Source: Halichondria panicea
Taxonomy: Eukaryota; Porifera; Demospongiae; Suberitida; Halichondriidae
DNA length: 57,500 nucleotides
Assembly: GCF_963675165.1 (NCBI RefSeq)
Contig: NC_087383.1
Span: forward strand, 6,487,139-6,544,638
Direction of reading: 5' to 3'
Position 1 is the stretch's first letter; every line of letters begins with the position of its first letter. Position numbers and translations under genes: made by a program. The notes below the pieces were generated by a model that was not told the origin of the DNA, did not search any database, and saw only the letters and a list, made by a program, of their open reading frames with translations. Positions 21,702 to 30,655 of this stretch are shown in pieces.

Positions 21702-21924
21702 TACCATATAGCGCGAAATTTTCAAGGGGCTTAATTTTCACGGATTTCGTGGGTTAGCAATCATACACGAAAATTAAAATTGTTCTTTAATTAGAATTAC
21801 CTGCTATAACGTGCAAAGGCGTGGCTTCCGGTAAGCAGTCATTCCGCGAACATTGTGCAACGAAATGCTTTTAGAGGCCAATCCACGAAATATAAGTGCC
21901 TCGAAAATTTCGCGCTATACGGTA
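21702..21924. mobile_element. TA-flanked element with TATAGCGCGAAATTTTC ends
   Basis: CCATATAGCGCGAAATTTTC at 21,704 is mirrored by GAAAATTTCGCGCTATACGG ending at 21,922, with TA on both sides. The interior repeats CACGAAAT-like motifs. Confidence 0.8.
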
Positions 21925-22131
21925 TAATATTATATCTATGGTTGCATGTTGGATAAGCTGTTCAAACCAAAAAAGGAGTGCACAAGATGGGTAACCCTAA
22001 AAAAACCGCCCATTAACAAAACGTGATTAGTTACGTGGCCTCCCAGGACCACTCTATGCATGCATGCAGTGAAAAAAGTTTGCAAACAGGTGCAAAAAAC
22101 ATTTTTGAAAAAATGGGGAAGAGTAGGGTTG

Positions 22132-22140
22132 GAAGAGCAT
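22132..22140. repeat. target-site copy 1, GAAGAGCAT
   Basis: First of three copies of GAAGAGCAT (others at 23,236-23,244 and 24,576-24,584) bounding the two nested elements. A 9-bp duplication is typical of Mutator-like elements. Confidence 0.9.
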
Positions 22141-22438
22141 TAGCCTCGATCCCAGGCCGAGTTTTCGCTTTTATAACGGTTAGGCGAACAACTGGGCCTG
22201 GTATATACTAGTTGTCTGCGCATGCGTCAAATTTTCATTGTATATTTGTGGTCGGCAAAAATATTTAATAAATCAATAATCGAAATTTGTACACAGAAAA
22301 TGCACAGAGTGAGTACACAAAAGATGCACATAGGGAGCTGCTTCACAAAGGCCTGGGGAGTTGCCAGTTGTGCTGCAGCACAATTACAGTGACCCAGGGC
22401 AACTTCAAGATGATTGAATGCCTTATTCAAATTACGTT

Positions 22439-22581
22439 TCAAAAAGATTTAGCAGGCTGCTGGACTTCTCTGATTCTAGGCCCCAACTTGTAACTCATTG
22501 CTTGAGAAAACGTAGATTCTCTTGATGTCTCTGAGCTACCCAGCAACGCTCGAATGAGCAGGTCATACTCCAGTCCTGTGT
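22439..22581 (-). pseudogene. exon-like segment carried by nested element 1
   Basis: After a CTCACAG acceptor an open frame contains LEYDLLIRALLGSSETSRES and ends in a stop at 22,439. A second frame is also open for much of it. Composition is protein-like and unlike the AT-rich surroundings. I do not recognise the source gene. The donor of the upstream segment at 22,633 leaves a phase that does not fit the more natural frame, so any capture is decayed. Confidence 0.35.
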
Positions 22582-22632
22582 CTGTGAGTATAGGACAATA
22601 TTAAAAGAAACCAAAGACGGTTAAACCCTTAC

Positions 22633-22708
22633 CTCAAACTGTCCAGTCTCGTCCGTTAGTATAGCCAAGAGGAGCACTGTTGGGATAGCTGGATATTAGC
22701 CATTGCTC
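22633..22708 (-). pseudogene. second exon-like segment in nested element 1
   Basis: An acceptor CTGTACAG and donor TTTGAG|GTAAGG bound 76 nt. One frame ends IPTVLLLAILTDETGQFE at the donor; upstream bases are in another frame. The acceptor neighbourhood (CAG|GAGCAA) and the PTVLLLA text resemble the segment at 24,023-24,143 in nested element 2. Confidence 0.35.
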
Positions 22709-23235
22709 CTGTACAGAGAAGTAGACATTTTAAATATGTGTAGATCTATACATATTAAATTTCTCGGTTATAGTGTCATTGTCGACGAGCTGATGATGGC
22801 AGCACCAAGTTCTCTAGCTCAAACTCTTCACTTGATCCACCATATTAATGATGAAACTATAGTCTACCTACATTCTTGCCAAACATGAACAAGACTTGAT
22901 AGCATAGCCGGCCATAGGGCCCACACAAAAATATCTGACCTTAACAAGCTTGACAAAGCTTTATACCTCTTCCCTTGTTGTTCAGTCTTCAGAATAAGCT
23001 TCAGAGAAGAGAGAAGCTTCAGCTAAGAGCCATTCCAATCGATTCCAATAATGATAAAACGGGAACTGACTTCTAGTACACGATAGTACACAAATATAAA
23101 TGTCACAAAAGTGAACGAGAATATCCATTCGTCAGAATCTGACAAACGACTGACGCATGCGCAGACAACTAGTACCAGGCCCAGTTGTTCGCCTAACCGT
23201 TATAAAAGCGAAAACTCGGCCTGGGATCGAGGCTA

Positions 23236-23244
23236 GAAGAGCAT
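23236..23244. repeat. target-site copy 2, GAAGAGCAT
   Basis: Lies exactly between the end of nested element 1 and the start of nested element 2. Confidence 0.9.
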
Positions 23245-23674
23245 TAGCCTCGATCCCAGGCCGATCCGTCTCTAATTGAACGCTAGGTCGCCTCCTCGGC
23301 CTGGTATTGATTGTATCTGGGCGTGTATCTGGGCATGTGCTGTGGTTGCTGTGGTTGCTCAGGTATTCGCTAAAAAAGAGCGAATACCTGAGCAAGGTGG
23401 AGCGAATAGAACACTAATAGTGTATGTAAGCATACTTACTCTGTAAAATCACCGTTAAATCACAAAGAACTCCGTGTCATAGGTCTATTTGTTTAGTTTG
23501 TCATAGATATAGGCTTAGCTAGCTAGAGTGGGAGGAGCTGTCTTGTGCGAAGGAAGAAGGAGCATCACTCTTGTGAAAGAACAGACCTAGGTTCTCAAGT
23601 TTCTGCTATCAGTGACTACCTTTGATTGACTACACAATTTAATACAAGCGCTTGATTAGACCATTGATTGCCAG

Positions 23675-23775
23675 ATACACTTGGTAGAGTCTATCCTCAG
23701 ACTCTGGCCATCGATCTCTTGTATACTATGCTCAGGGGTGTCCACAAGTGGCTGGGCCTGGGATGTATTGTCAAG
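23675..23775 (+). pseudogene. exon-like segment carried by nested element 2
   Basis: Acceptor TTGATTGCCAG and donor GTCAAG|GTGAGTG bound a 101-nt open segment. It contains LGRVYPQTLAIDLLYTMLRG and then VHKWLGLGCIVK, ending in phase 0. Composition, splice sites and absence of stops suggest a genuine host exon copied into the element. I do not recognise the gene. The next acceptor (TATACAG at 24,022) would continue in phase for about 16 codons to a stop. Confidence 0.5.
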
Positions 23776-23895
23776 GTGAGTGATATAAATCAATAATCCC
23801 CTTTCATCATTGGAAATTGTACACTATAGCCTATAGCCCAATCCTTGGTATCTGGATCAAGATATGACATTACGGCACTGACACTGGTGTTGTGT

Positions 23896-23944
23896 TAGCC
23901 TCCTTCACCGGCCTTCAAGGAAGTGCGGCCTGGGATCGTGGCTA
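23896..23944. mobile_element. 49-bp TAGCC palindrome inside nested element 2
   Basis: TAGCCTCCTTCACCGGCCTT at the left, TGCGGCCTGGGATCGTGGCTA-like at the right. An inverted relative is at 20,938-21,006. It appears to be a third-level insertion. Confidence 0.55.
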
Positions 23945-24029
23945 GTTTGTGTGGACCATCACTGTGAGTTACAAAATGTATAGTGGAATGGTGAATTTAA
24001 GTTCATACTAATTTGTATACAGGAGCAAA

Positions 24030-24143
24030 ATGGAACCTTCCCCTCCAACCCCCGTCGTACTCCTCCTAGCTGATGGGTGTGAACTAATTGAAAGAGGATG
24101 CCCCAGTGCCACTCGTGTCCTTCCCAAGGGTCCGATCTTATAG
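24030..24143 (+). pseudogene. short open frame in nested element 2, possible DJ-1-like fragment
   Basis: Opens with ATG at 24,030, just after the acceptor TATACAG, and runs 37 codons to TAG. It contains PTPVVLLLADGCELIERG. A strand followed by LADG-x-E-x-IE is reminiscent of the first strand and nucleophile-preceding region of DJ-1/PfpI proteins, but the match is short and no later DJ-1 motif is visible. I regard it as a captured fragment of uncertain source. A second frame from the acceptor is also open for 16 codons. Confidence 0.25.
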
Positions 24144-24575
24144 AACTACCTGCACTAAAACTACTGACGTGGAATGGCTCTTTCAACACTTGTGGTTGCT
24201 ATCCTGACCAGTGACGTCAGGATTCTACTGTCTCTTGATGCACTGTGAACACACAATCTTTGTTATGCCACCTGAAGGCTTAGCAGGCATATCCAACGCA
24301 GTATTTATTAAGTCTTTCTGGAAGCTTTTGTTTGAGATCTTCGCTTCTAAACATCTGCATTTTATTATAGACGCAGTACTGCTGTGCACAGTATTAATTT
24401 CTAGTGTCATTATATCATTATATCGCTGTATTTTTAGCCAACTGTGATAAACTGAAGATTTTACAGTCATAGCTGATACTTACCAGTTTCCGGTCACGCC
24501 CAGATACAATCAATACCAGGCCGAGGAGGCGACCTAGCGTTCAATTAGAGACGGATCGGCCTGGGATCGAGGCTA

Positions 24576-24584
24576 GAAGAGCAT
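24576..24584. repeat. target-site copy 3, GAAGAGCAT
   Basis: Third copy, bounding nested element 2 on the right; the host element sequence resumes immediately after. Confidence 0.9.
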
Positions 24585-25154
24585 GTGCATTGAAGTAACA
24601 AAAAGTTCGAAAACAAGATTGTGGGTTGGTATAGTCTTTGCATGCTCCAACTAGGAGTGGGGCTCAATCTTTACGATCTTTAACAGTTGGGTCCAGCACT
24701 ACTTCGAGTTTTGGTGGGCAGGGCTCATCTGTAGAGTCTCAAATTCAGGAGGTGCTATTCATGTACTCTTGTAATTATACACTATGTGTTTCGGTGCTGG
24801 TCCTCCCTGGTTGAAAGAAAAATCTCATTCAAATGCATTATTACTGTATCGAAACACATGCAAGTTGATGGTCAAATAGGGGATCGAGCGCCTCGCATAA
24901 AGAAAAAGGTGAACGAGAAGTAGTGCTGCATGGACCCATGCCAACTGTTAAAGATCGTAAAGATTGAGCACCACTCCCAACTAGTTGGAGCATGCAAAGA
25001 CTATACACCAACCCACAATCTCGTTTTCGAAATTTTTTGTTACTTCAATGCACATGCTCTTCCAACCCTACTCTTCCCCATTTTTTAAAAAATGTTTTTT
25101 GCACTTGTTATAGTAATGTTTGACATAATTATCCTCATGCAGATCAGAGGCATA

Positions 25155-25370
25155 TGTCACGCAGGACTACGGCACCAGTTAGCCAAACTACCTAGTACTG
25201 TTCAATGTAAGTCAATGTTCATATATTATAGTCATAGACACAGGCATCCAAAGCAGAGATGATATATTCAATCATACCGTATATTCAGCACAACACACGT
25301 GCTGCTATTAATAGACTAACCTATAGCTATTAATAGAATAACATAACGAGTATAGGTAAGGATCGTTACA
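25155..25370 (-). repeat. 3' LTR of the gypsy element
   Basis: 216 bp. In element orientation it starts TGTAACGATCC and ends GCGTGACA, with the canonical TG...CA. It has no insert, unlike its partner. Confidence 0.93.
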
Positions 25371-25384
25371 TATCCCCCCCTGAG
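25371..25384 (-). promoter_or_regulatory. polypurine tract (plus-strand primer)
   Basis: On the minus strand CTCAGGGGGGGATA immediately precedes the 3' LTR, the expected place for second-strand priming. Confidence 0.85.
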
Positions 25385-25487
25385 TTTGGGGTTCGTCCTC
25401 GAAACTCAGGTATGATATTTAGGAATAACAGTCAAAACAAAAACACAGTTTTACAGTTCATTGTTGTATACAGTTCATTGTCGTAAT

Positions 25488-28169
25488 TCATTTCTTGGAG
25501 CGAGAACGTGTCATTGGACCAGTATATTGATCAACGTAGGAAGTCACATCACTTGAACGGTTACATTTGGCTTTTCGAGATCTACGGACACGTCCACTCC
25601 ATACTTGATCACCTTGTTCGGGATAACACATGCGGACTCGATTCAAATGAACGAAGATTGAATCGTCTTAGGGTCGACCAACGAGCCGAACTTCAACGTT
25701 GGTATCAGTCACCTTTAACACACGGTAAGGACCGTGAAAGGGCCGCGATAGTTTCCAGGTTTTACCTTGTTGTTCTGCGGGCATGAAAACCATCACTCGA
25801 TCGCCGGGATGCACTTTTGGTTGTTTAGTCACACGGTCGTAAAAACGTTTCTGAGAAATTTGTGAACTCTCAATACTCTCACTAGCCAGCTTCCAAGCGA
25901 GAGACAAACTAGAGACGAGATCCAGTTTGAAATCATCAGCATCCACGGCATAAGGACTCCGGTTCTGAGCGAGCAAACTCTCGGTTGGAATGCGGGGGTC
26001 ACGTCCATGCATTAGGAAAAAGGGCGATTCCTTAGTTGATTCCTGAGCACTACACCTGTAGGCAAACAACAAGTACGGAAGGTGTACGTCCCAGTCTCGG
26101 TTGTGGACATTGCATGACTTGGCAATCATGTTGGTGAGAGTCATATTAAATCGTTCCACCATGCCATCAGTTTGGGGGTGGTAGCCCGATGTATTGATTT
26201 TTCTTACATCAAGTAATTTGCAAATTTCTTGCACCAATGTCGACAGAAAATTAGCACCACGGTCAGACAACAACTCCTCAGGAATACCGTGTCGACACAC
26301 TATTTGCTCAGTGAACAACTTTGCAATTGTCTCGGCCTTCTGATCAGGTATTGCAAATGCTTCGGGCCATTTCGTGAAATAATCCATAAATACAGCCACG
26401 TACTTGTTACCATTAGTTGTGAGAGGTAACTGTAGTATATCGACGGCAACTCGATGAAATGGACCGCCAACAGGTATCGGATGTAGAGGAGGTTTGAAAC
26501 ATCTGCGGCCCGTCTTGCGAGTGGAACATTCCAGGCACGAGTGACAAAACTTGTTGACATCATTCCTCATACTAGGCCACCATAAAGTACGTCTCAGGCG
26601 ATCGTGGACTTTCTTATCAGCAAGGTGTCCTGCAAAACGACCCTTGTGAGCTTCTTCCATCAGCTGTTGTCGTAGACTCAGAGGTACGGCTATACAAGGG
26701 CGGTCTCTATCTTCTCTATAGAGTACACCATTAACTACAGTGAAGTACTTGCTTTCTAGCACGATCTTCTGAGATGACTTCTCATCAAGAGGTAATTCTC
26801 CATGTTGCAGGTAATTGCGCATAGTGACGAAGTCACTATCCTCAGCTTGGAGTCGACCAACTTCTTCTGCATCAGGTATAACAGGACTGTAGTCTTGAGC
26901 AACAGATTCCACAGCACCAATTGAACTCTCCGTGAGCAACTCGTCTTTGTCAATAGAATTCTCTGTGAGCAACTCTTTTTCATCAGATCCGTTCGGGGTA
27001 TCTTCTTCCTCAATCCTCGAGAGAGCATCTGCGTTTGTGTGCTTTCGTCCTGGCTTGTGTTTGATAGTGAGATCCATCTCTTGTATGGTTAAGGCCCATC
27101 TCGCCAGCTTGCCAGATGGTTTCGGCGTATTGAGAATAGCCAGACAAGCGGTATGGTCAGTAACCACGGTGCATGGGTGTCCAAGTATGTATGGTCGGAA
27201 ATAGCGCACAGCCCACACCAGTCCTAGTGTCTCTAGCTCCGAGATACCATAGTTACTTTCGTGTTTGTTGACAGATCGTGAAGCGTAAGCCACCGGGTGT
27301 ATTGATCCATCTGCTTGTTGTTGGGCCAAGACAGCACCCAACCCGACTGTACTTGCATCAGTCTCCAGAATAAAACTGCAGTTAGGGCCAAACCGAGGAT
27401 ATGTCAACACAGGGGTAGTCGTCAGCGCCAATTTCAGCTTCTCAAAAGCGGACTTGCACTCTCTAGTCCATCGAAACGGAACGTCTTTCTTGGTGAGTTT
27501 GTGTAGTGGAGCAGCCACTTCAGCAAACTTAGGTACGAAGCGACGGTAGTAGGACGCAAGTCCTAGGAAACGTCTCAGGGATGTCACATCCACAGGACAC
27601 GGGTAACACTTGATCCTTTCCGTTTTTGACGGGTCTGGTTCAATACCAGTCGCAGAGACTACGTGACCAAGAAAATTGACTTTATCTTTCAGGAGCTCAC
27701 ATTTCTTTGGCTTTAACCGAAGCAAAGCCGACCTCAAGCGACTAAACACTTGGCGTAGATGTTGTAGGTGGTCCTGGAACGTCTTGGAAGCCACTAGTAC
27801 GTCATCGAGGTATACAAAACAACAATGATACTCCAACCCAGAAAGAACTCTCTGCATTACCCGTTGAAAAGTGGCAGGTGCATTACACAAACCGAATGGC
27901 ATCCTAGTGAACTCAAAGAGGCCATTGTGAGTAGTGAAGGCACTCTTCTGGCGAGCATCAGCGTCAAGCTTGATCTGCCAGTAACCAGAAGCAAGGTCTA
28001 GGGAAGTGAAGTATTTTGCTTCGCCGAGGGAGGTCAGTATATCGTCCACACGTGGTAGAGGGTACACGTCTTTGCGTGTGAGAGAGTTAAGTCGACGATA
28101 ATCTACACAAAACCTGAGGCTACCGTCTTTTTTGGGCACCAATACGACAGGGCTTGCCGTCTTCATCAA
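25488..28169 (-). pseudogene. pol: gypsy pol: reverse transcriptase, RNase H, integrase
   Basis: The frame is open for 833 codons from 28,169. RT motifs LPRVDD, LDLASGYWQI (about residues 57-66), MPFGLCNAPATFQ and YLDD (120-123) are intact. RNase H starts at ETDAST (269) and includes TDHTACLA. Integrase has the HHCC zinc domain (AHKGRFAGH, CHSCLEC, about 507-548) and DDE residues at about D577, D636 and E672. A chromatin-independent GPYRVLK tail domain follows. TAA at 25,668-25,670 cuts the frame, but in-frame coding continues DDSIFVHLNRVRMCYP to YTGPMTRSRSKK and a stop at 25,488. At the N-terminus pol is out of frame with the protease and begins directly at ASPVVLVPKKDG. The protease-RT linker normal for this family is absent, so a deletion is inferred. 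Confidence 0.93.
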
Positions 28170-29028
28170 CTACTTGGACACCAAGCGGCAGTAACGAGTT
28201 CATCCCCAGTAAACATGGTTGTTCGCTATCGGGCTGTATAAACACTGGTACCGTCACAGATTGGGATCGTAGGGTAATACAAAGGGATACTTGGGCAGTA
28301 ATACATAATTCCTTGCCTCCCTTCTGGCCATCCTTGCCATAGAGTTTCACTGTCGGTAGTTCTAGCGTGGGGACATCCTGTCCAGTCTCACGAATGTGTC
28401 GGGCTACCTCATGGAATGCAGATCGTGACAGGATGGTAGACTGGGCTCCAGTATCCACAGTGGCCAGAATCGGGATCCCTTCTACATCAATTGTTACTTC
28501 CATCAGAGGACCCACAGCTTCAGCTGTCTTCGTAGAGGCAATTATAGTGTTCACATCGCTACCCTCTTGTAGCTGCAACAGGGTTCCTTCACATTCTAGT
28601 CTTCTTTCGGCTAAGAGTTGCTCTAGCTGAGCCTCGGTTAGATCCTCGGGTCGCACACGCGTCACTACAGCACTGGTGTTAGCGGTCCTGAAAGTTCGTC
28701 CAGGGGCTTCTCTCTTGTGCGGACAATCTCGACGAAGGTGACCAACTTCCTTGCACAGATGGCAACGTCTTGAGTCACCAGTCTTCTGTTCACTATTCGG
28801 TTTCTTGACAATGTGATCGTCTAGCTTAAACTGTTTAGTTCTGCCTGGTTCTCTGGTCCTAGCCGACTCTTGGTACTGTTTTTCGTATTCTTCGAGCAGA
28901 CGTGCACGACATAACAGATCGTGAAAACTTTCACCAGGCTTAGGAGGACCAAGCTTTCTTTGCCATACAACTTTCAGGGCTTGATAGAAGCGGCCTTTCA
29001 GTAGTCGGTCAAAGTCTTTGCCGCCCAT
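28120..29028 (-). pseudogene. gag-pr: gypsy gag C-terminus and aspartic protease
   Basis: Contains a CCHC zinc knuckle (CHLCKEVGHLRRDC, residues about 89-102) and a retropepsin with VDTGAQSTIL (about 191-200) and CLLGMN near the end. This is in the same frame as the upstream gag part, from which it is separated only by TAA at 29,056-29,058 and a few codons. The frame ends at 28,120 after overlapping the start of pol by about 50 nt in a different frame. The zinc knuckle binds genomic RNA, and the protease would mature the polyprotein. Confidence 0.92.
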
Positions 29029-29055
29029 GCATGGGTAGGTCCTTTTACCAAGGTG

Positions 29056-30066
29056 TTAGATACTTAGACCCAACTGTTCAGTGGTCTCATCGCCTTGTAT
29101 TCTTCTGTGGAACTCCAATCCACGTAACTCTTCCATTCCACTAGGCTTGAAACGTTGTCGTAGAGATGCAATAGCACTGCTGACATCAGTCTTGCTACTA
29201 TCTGGGAGGTTTCCGTACGCTTCCAGGGCTGACTTCTCCAAGTGTGTTTTCAGGTGATATAACTGATCATCTGGACCCCAGCCAGAGAACTTGGCTCTCT
29301 CCTTGAATAATTCTGCCCATTTACCAAAATTGTCATCGACAGCGTCTTGGCCTTCACCTGTAAACCGAGGTAGAGGAGGAAGGTGTTGTATAATAGCGGC
29401 TCTTGCTTGAGCAGCCATAGCATCCGTTTGTGCCTTCATTAGACGGGTCATCACACCCATGACGCTGGTATCAGACTCGGGTATAAGAACTTCAGCAGGA
29501 ATCGTAGTAGGAGGGGTCGCAGCGGGTACAAACACTGGAGCCGTTGCAGACAAAATTGCCGTCTCTCCGTCATCACGCAATGTCGTGTCTTCACCAAGAT
29601 CAGCAGGGGTACTAGTAGACGAAGAGTCATCATCGGCTATCGGTTCGGCACTCGTCGAAATTCCAGCTTCACCTTCAACGCCACGTGTGGTTTCCAGGTA
29701 GGCCATTCGCTCCAGCAGCCGGGTCTTCTCGTTCTCATGGCTCTTCTTCAAGTCATATATCCACGTTTCCATCCGTTTAGTTTCAGCTTCCTTACGATCA
29801 GTTTCTTTGTTGAACACCTGTCTGTGCTCTGCTCGCAAATTCTCGAGCGTACGCAGACTCTCAAGTTCACCTCGCATCACCAATTGACTTAGCTCTAGCT
29901 CTAGTCCTGCGATTCTTTCTTCAGCAGCGTCCAGGGACTCTTCCAACTTCAGTTTAGTCTCGTCTGCTACTGATTGAAGCTTTTCCACTACTTCTTCCTT
30001 TTCCCGTAGCTGGGCACGTAGGCTTTCAAGCTGGGATGTCAAGTCCTCAATGGTCGGTTCATCCAT
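29056..30066 (-). CDS. gag: gypsy gag N-terminal part
   Basis: A 336-codon frame starting MDEPTIEDLTSQLESLRAQL. Residues about 1-130 are a heptad-rich coiled coil, followed by a Ser/Thr/acidic linker and a globular part with LPPLPRFTGEGQD and FKERAKFSGWGPDDQLYHLK. The latter is the capsid-like region of Ty3/gypsy gag. It ends at TAA before HLGKRTYP, which continues the family's usual text in the same frame, so the stop is most simply a mutation. Gag assembles the virus-like particle. Confidence 0.9.
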   Translation of the reverse strand: MDEPTIEDLTSQLESLRAQLREKEEVVEKLQSVADETKLKLEESLDAAEERIAGLELELSQLVMRGELESLRTLENLRAEHRQVFNKETDRKEAETKRMETWIYDLKKSHENEKTRLLERMAYLETTRGVEGEAGISTSAEPIADDDSSSTSTPADLGEDTTLRDDGETAILSATAPVFVPAATPPTTIPAEVLIPESDTSVMGVMTRLMKAQTDAMAAQARAAIIQHLPPLPRFTGEGQDAVDDNFGKWAELFKERAKFSGWGPDDQLYHLKTHLEKSALEAYGNLPDSSKTDVSSAIASLRQRFKPSGMEELRGLEFHRRIQGDETTEQLGLSI

Positions 30067-30200
30067 CTCTGTTACTTGAACTCTAGCTCTTCCTGAGCGT
30101 AGTCTAGTTTCTGCTTGAACTTGTTCCAGTTGTCTTAGTTCACGATTCGATTAGTCATAAGCGTTAATTAAGCAGCTGCTAACTAGCACCTGTTCATCAG

Positions 30201-30218
30201 GTCCTGGCAGGGTCGCCA
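30201..30218 (-). promoter_or_regulatory. tRNA primer-binding site
   Basis: Two bases inside the 5' LTR the minus strand reads TGGCGACCCTGCCAGGAC. It is complementary to a tRNA 3' end with CCA and a G discriminator. The implied acceptor stem starting GACC suggests tRNA-Arg. Confidence 0.8.
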
Positions 30219-30220
30219 AA

Positions 30221-30651
30221 TGTCACGCAGGACTACGGCACCAGTTAGCCAAACTACCTAGTACTGTTCAATGTAACACTGGACGAAAAGTTAAATTTCC
30301 TGCTACAGTGCAGGCCTGAAATCCTGCACTTTCTCGAAGAACATCACCTTTCCTGACCCGTCCTGTAGCAGAATAGGGCACAATTTCCTGTAGACTTCCG
30401 TACACCTATCCTGCAAAACTTCAGGATCGGTGCAGGAAATTGCGCCCTGTCCTGTACATCTCAGGAAATTTAGCTTTTTGCCCAGTGTAAGTCAATGTTC
30501 ATATTATTATAGTCATAGACACAGGCATCCAAAGCAGAGATGATATATTCAATCATAACGTATATTCAGCACAACACACGTGCTGCTATTAATAGACTAA
30601 CCTATAGCTATTAATAGAATAACATAACGAGTATAGGTAAGGATCGTTACA
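30221..30651 (-). repeat. 5' LTR of the gypsy element, with a later insertion
   Basis: Same sequence as the 3' LTR except for a 211-bp element plus a TAA duplication at 30,274-30,490. In element orientation this is the promoter-bearing LTR. Confidence 0.92.
30274..30490. mobile_element. 211-bp element inserted in the LTR (CACTGG ends, TAA duplication)
   Basis: CACTGGACGAAAAGTTAAAT at 30,277 is mirrored at the right (TTTTTGCCCAGTG ending 30,487). TAA flanks both sides and is present once in the uninterrupted 3' LTR, giving an exact empty site. A TAA duplication suits PIF/Harbinger; a TA reading would suit Tc1/mariner. The interior has repeated CCTGTA/TCAGGA motifs. Confidence 0.88.
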
Positions 30652-30655
30652 CATA

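Larger units (their letters stand above)
22141..23235. mobile_element. nested Mutator-like element 1 (1,095 bp)
   Basis: Begins TAGCCTCGATCCCAGGCC and ends with its exact complement. The terminal repeats match for about 85 bp and include TTTTATAACGGTTAGGCG and TTGTCTGCGCATGCGTCA. It is flanked by GAAGAGCAT on both sides. No transposase is visible, so it is nonautonomous. The interior contains minus-strand exon-like segments at 22,439-22,581 and 22,633-22,708. Assignment to the Mutator superfamily rests on the 9-bp duplication and long terminal repeats; other 8-9-bp-duplicating superfamilies remain possible. Confidence 0.85.
23245..24575. mobile_element. nested Mutator-like element 2 (1,331 bp)
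   Basis: The first and last 20 bp are the same TAGCC terminus as element 1. The following part of its roughly 80-bp inverted ends is different (TCCGTCTCTAATTGAACGC, CTCGGCCTGGTATTGATTG). It is flanked by GAAGAGCAT. Plus-strand exon-like segments lie at 23,675-23,775 and 24,023-24,143, and a small TAGCC palindrome at 23,896-23,944. No transposase is visible. Confidence 0.85.
22087..25108. mobile_element. outer fold-back element hosting two nested elements
   Basis: The left end runs GTGCAAAAAACATTTTT then GGAAGAGTAGGGTTGG. The complement of both is found at 25,056-25,104. After the nested insertions the left arm resumes at 24,585 (GTGCATTGAAGTAACAAAAA) and pairs with about 24,917-25,055. Each arm is thus about 180 bp. 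Without insertions the element would be roughly 600 bp. I could not define its own target duplication. Confidence 0.8.
25151..30655 (-). mobile_element. Ty3/gypsy LTR retrotransposon, complete in outline, inactivated
   Basis: LTRs lie at 25,155-25,370 and 30,221-30,651. A CATA target duplication is present at 25,151-25,154 and 30,652-30,655. Reading on the minus strand: 5' LTR, tRNA primer site, gag, protease, RT, RNase H, integrase, polypurine tract, 3' LTR. The RT-RNase H-integrase order is that of Ty3/gypsy. The LTRs differ, apart from a later insert, by only one substitution and one 1-base indel that I noticed, so insertion was recent. Lesions: TAA at 29,056, an out-of-frame junction near 28,150 that apparently lacks the protease-RT linker, and TAA at 25,668. 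Confidence 0.95.

Noticed and set aside
28154-29701. Plus-strand frames of 60-90 codons across the gypsy gag/pol region
   Set aside because: They are antisense shadows of the strongly supported minus-strand gag, protease and pol frames. Frames at 25,508-25,786, 26,229-26,429 and 26,932-27,204 were rejected for the same reason.
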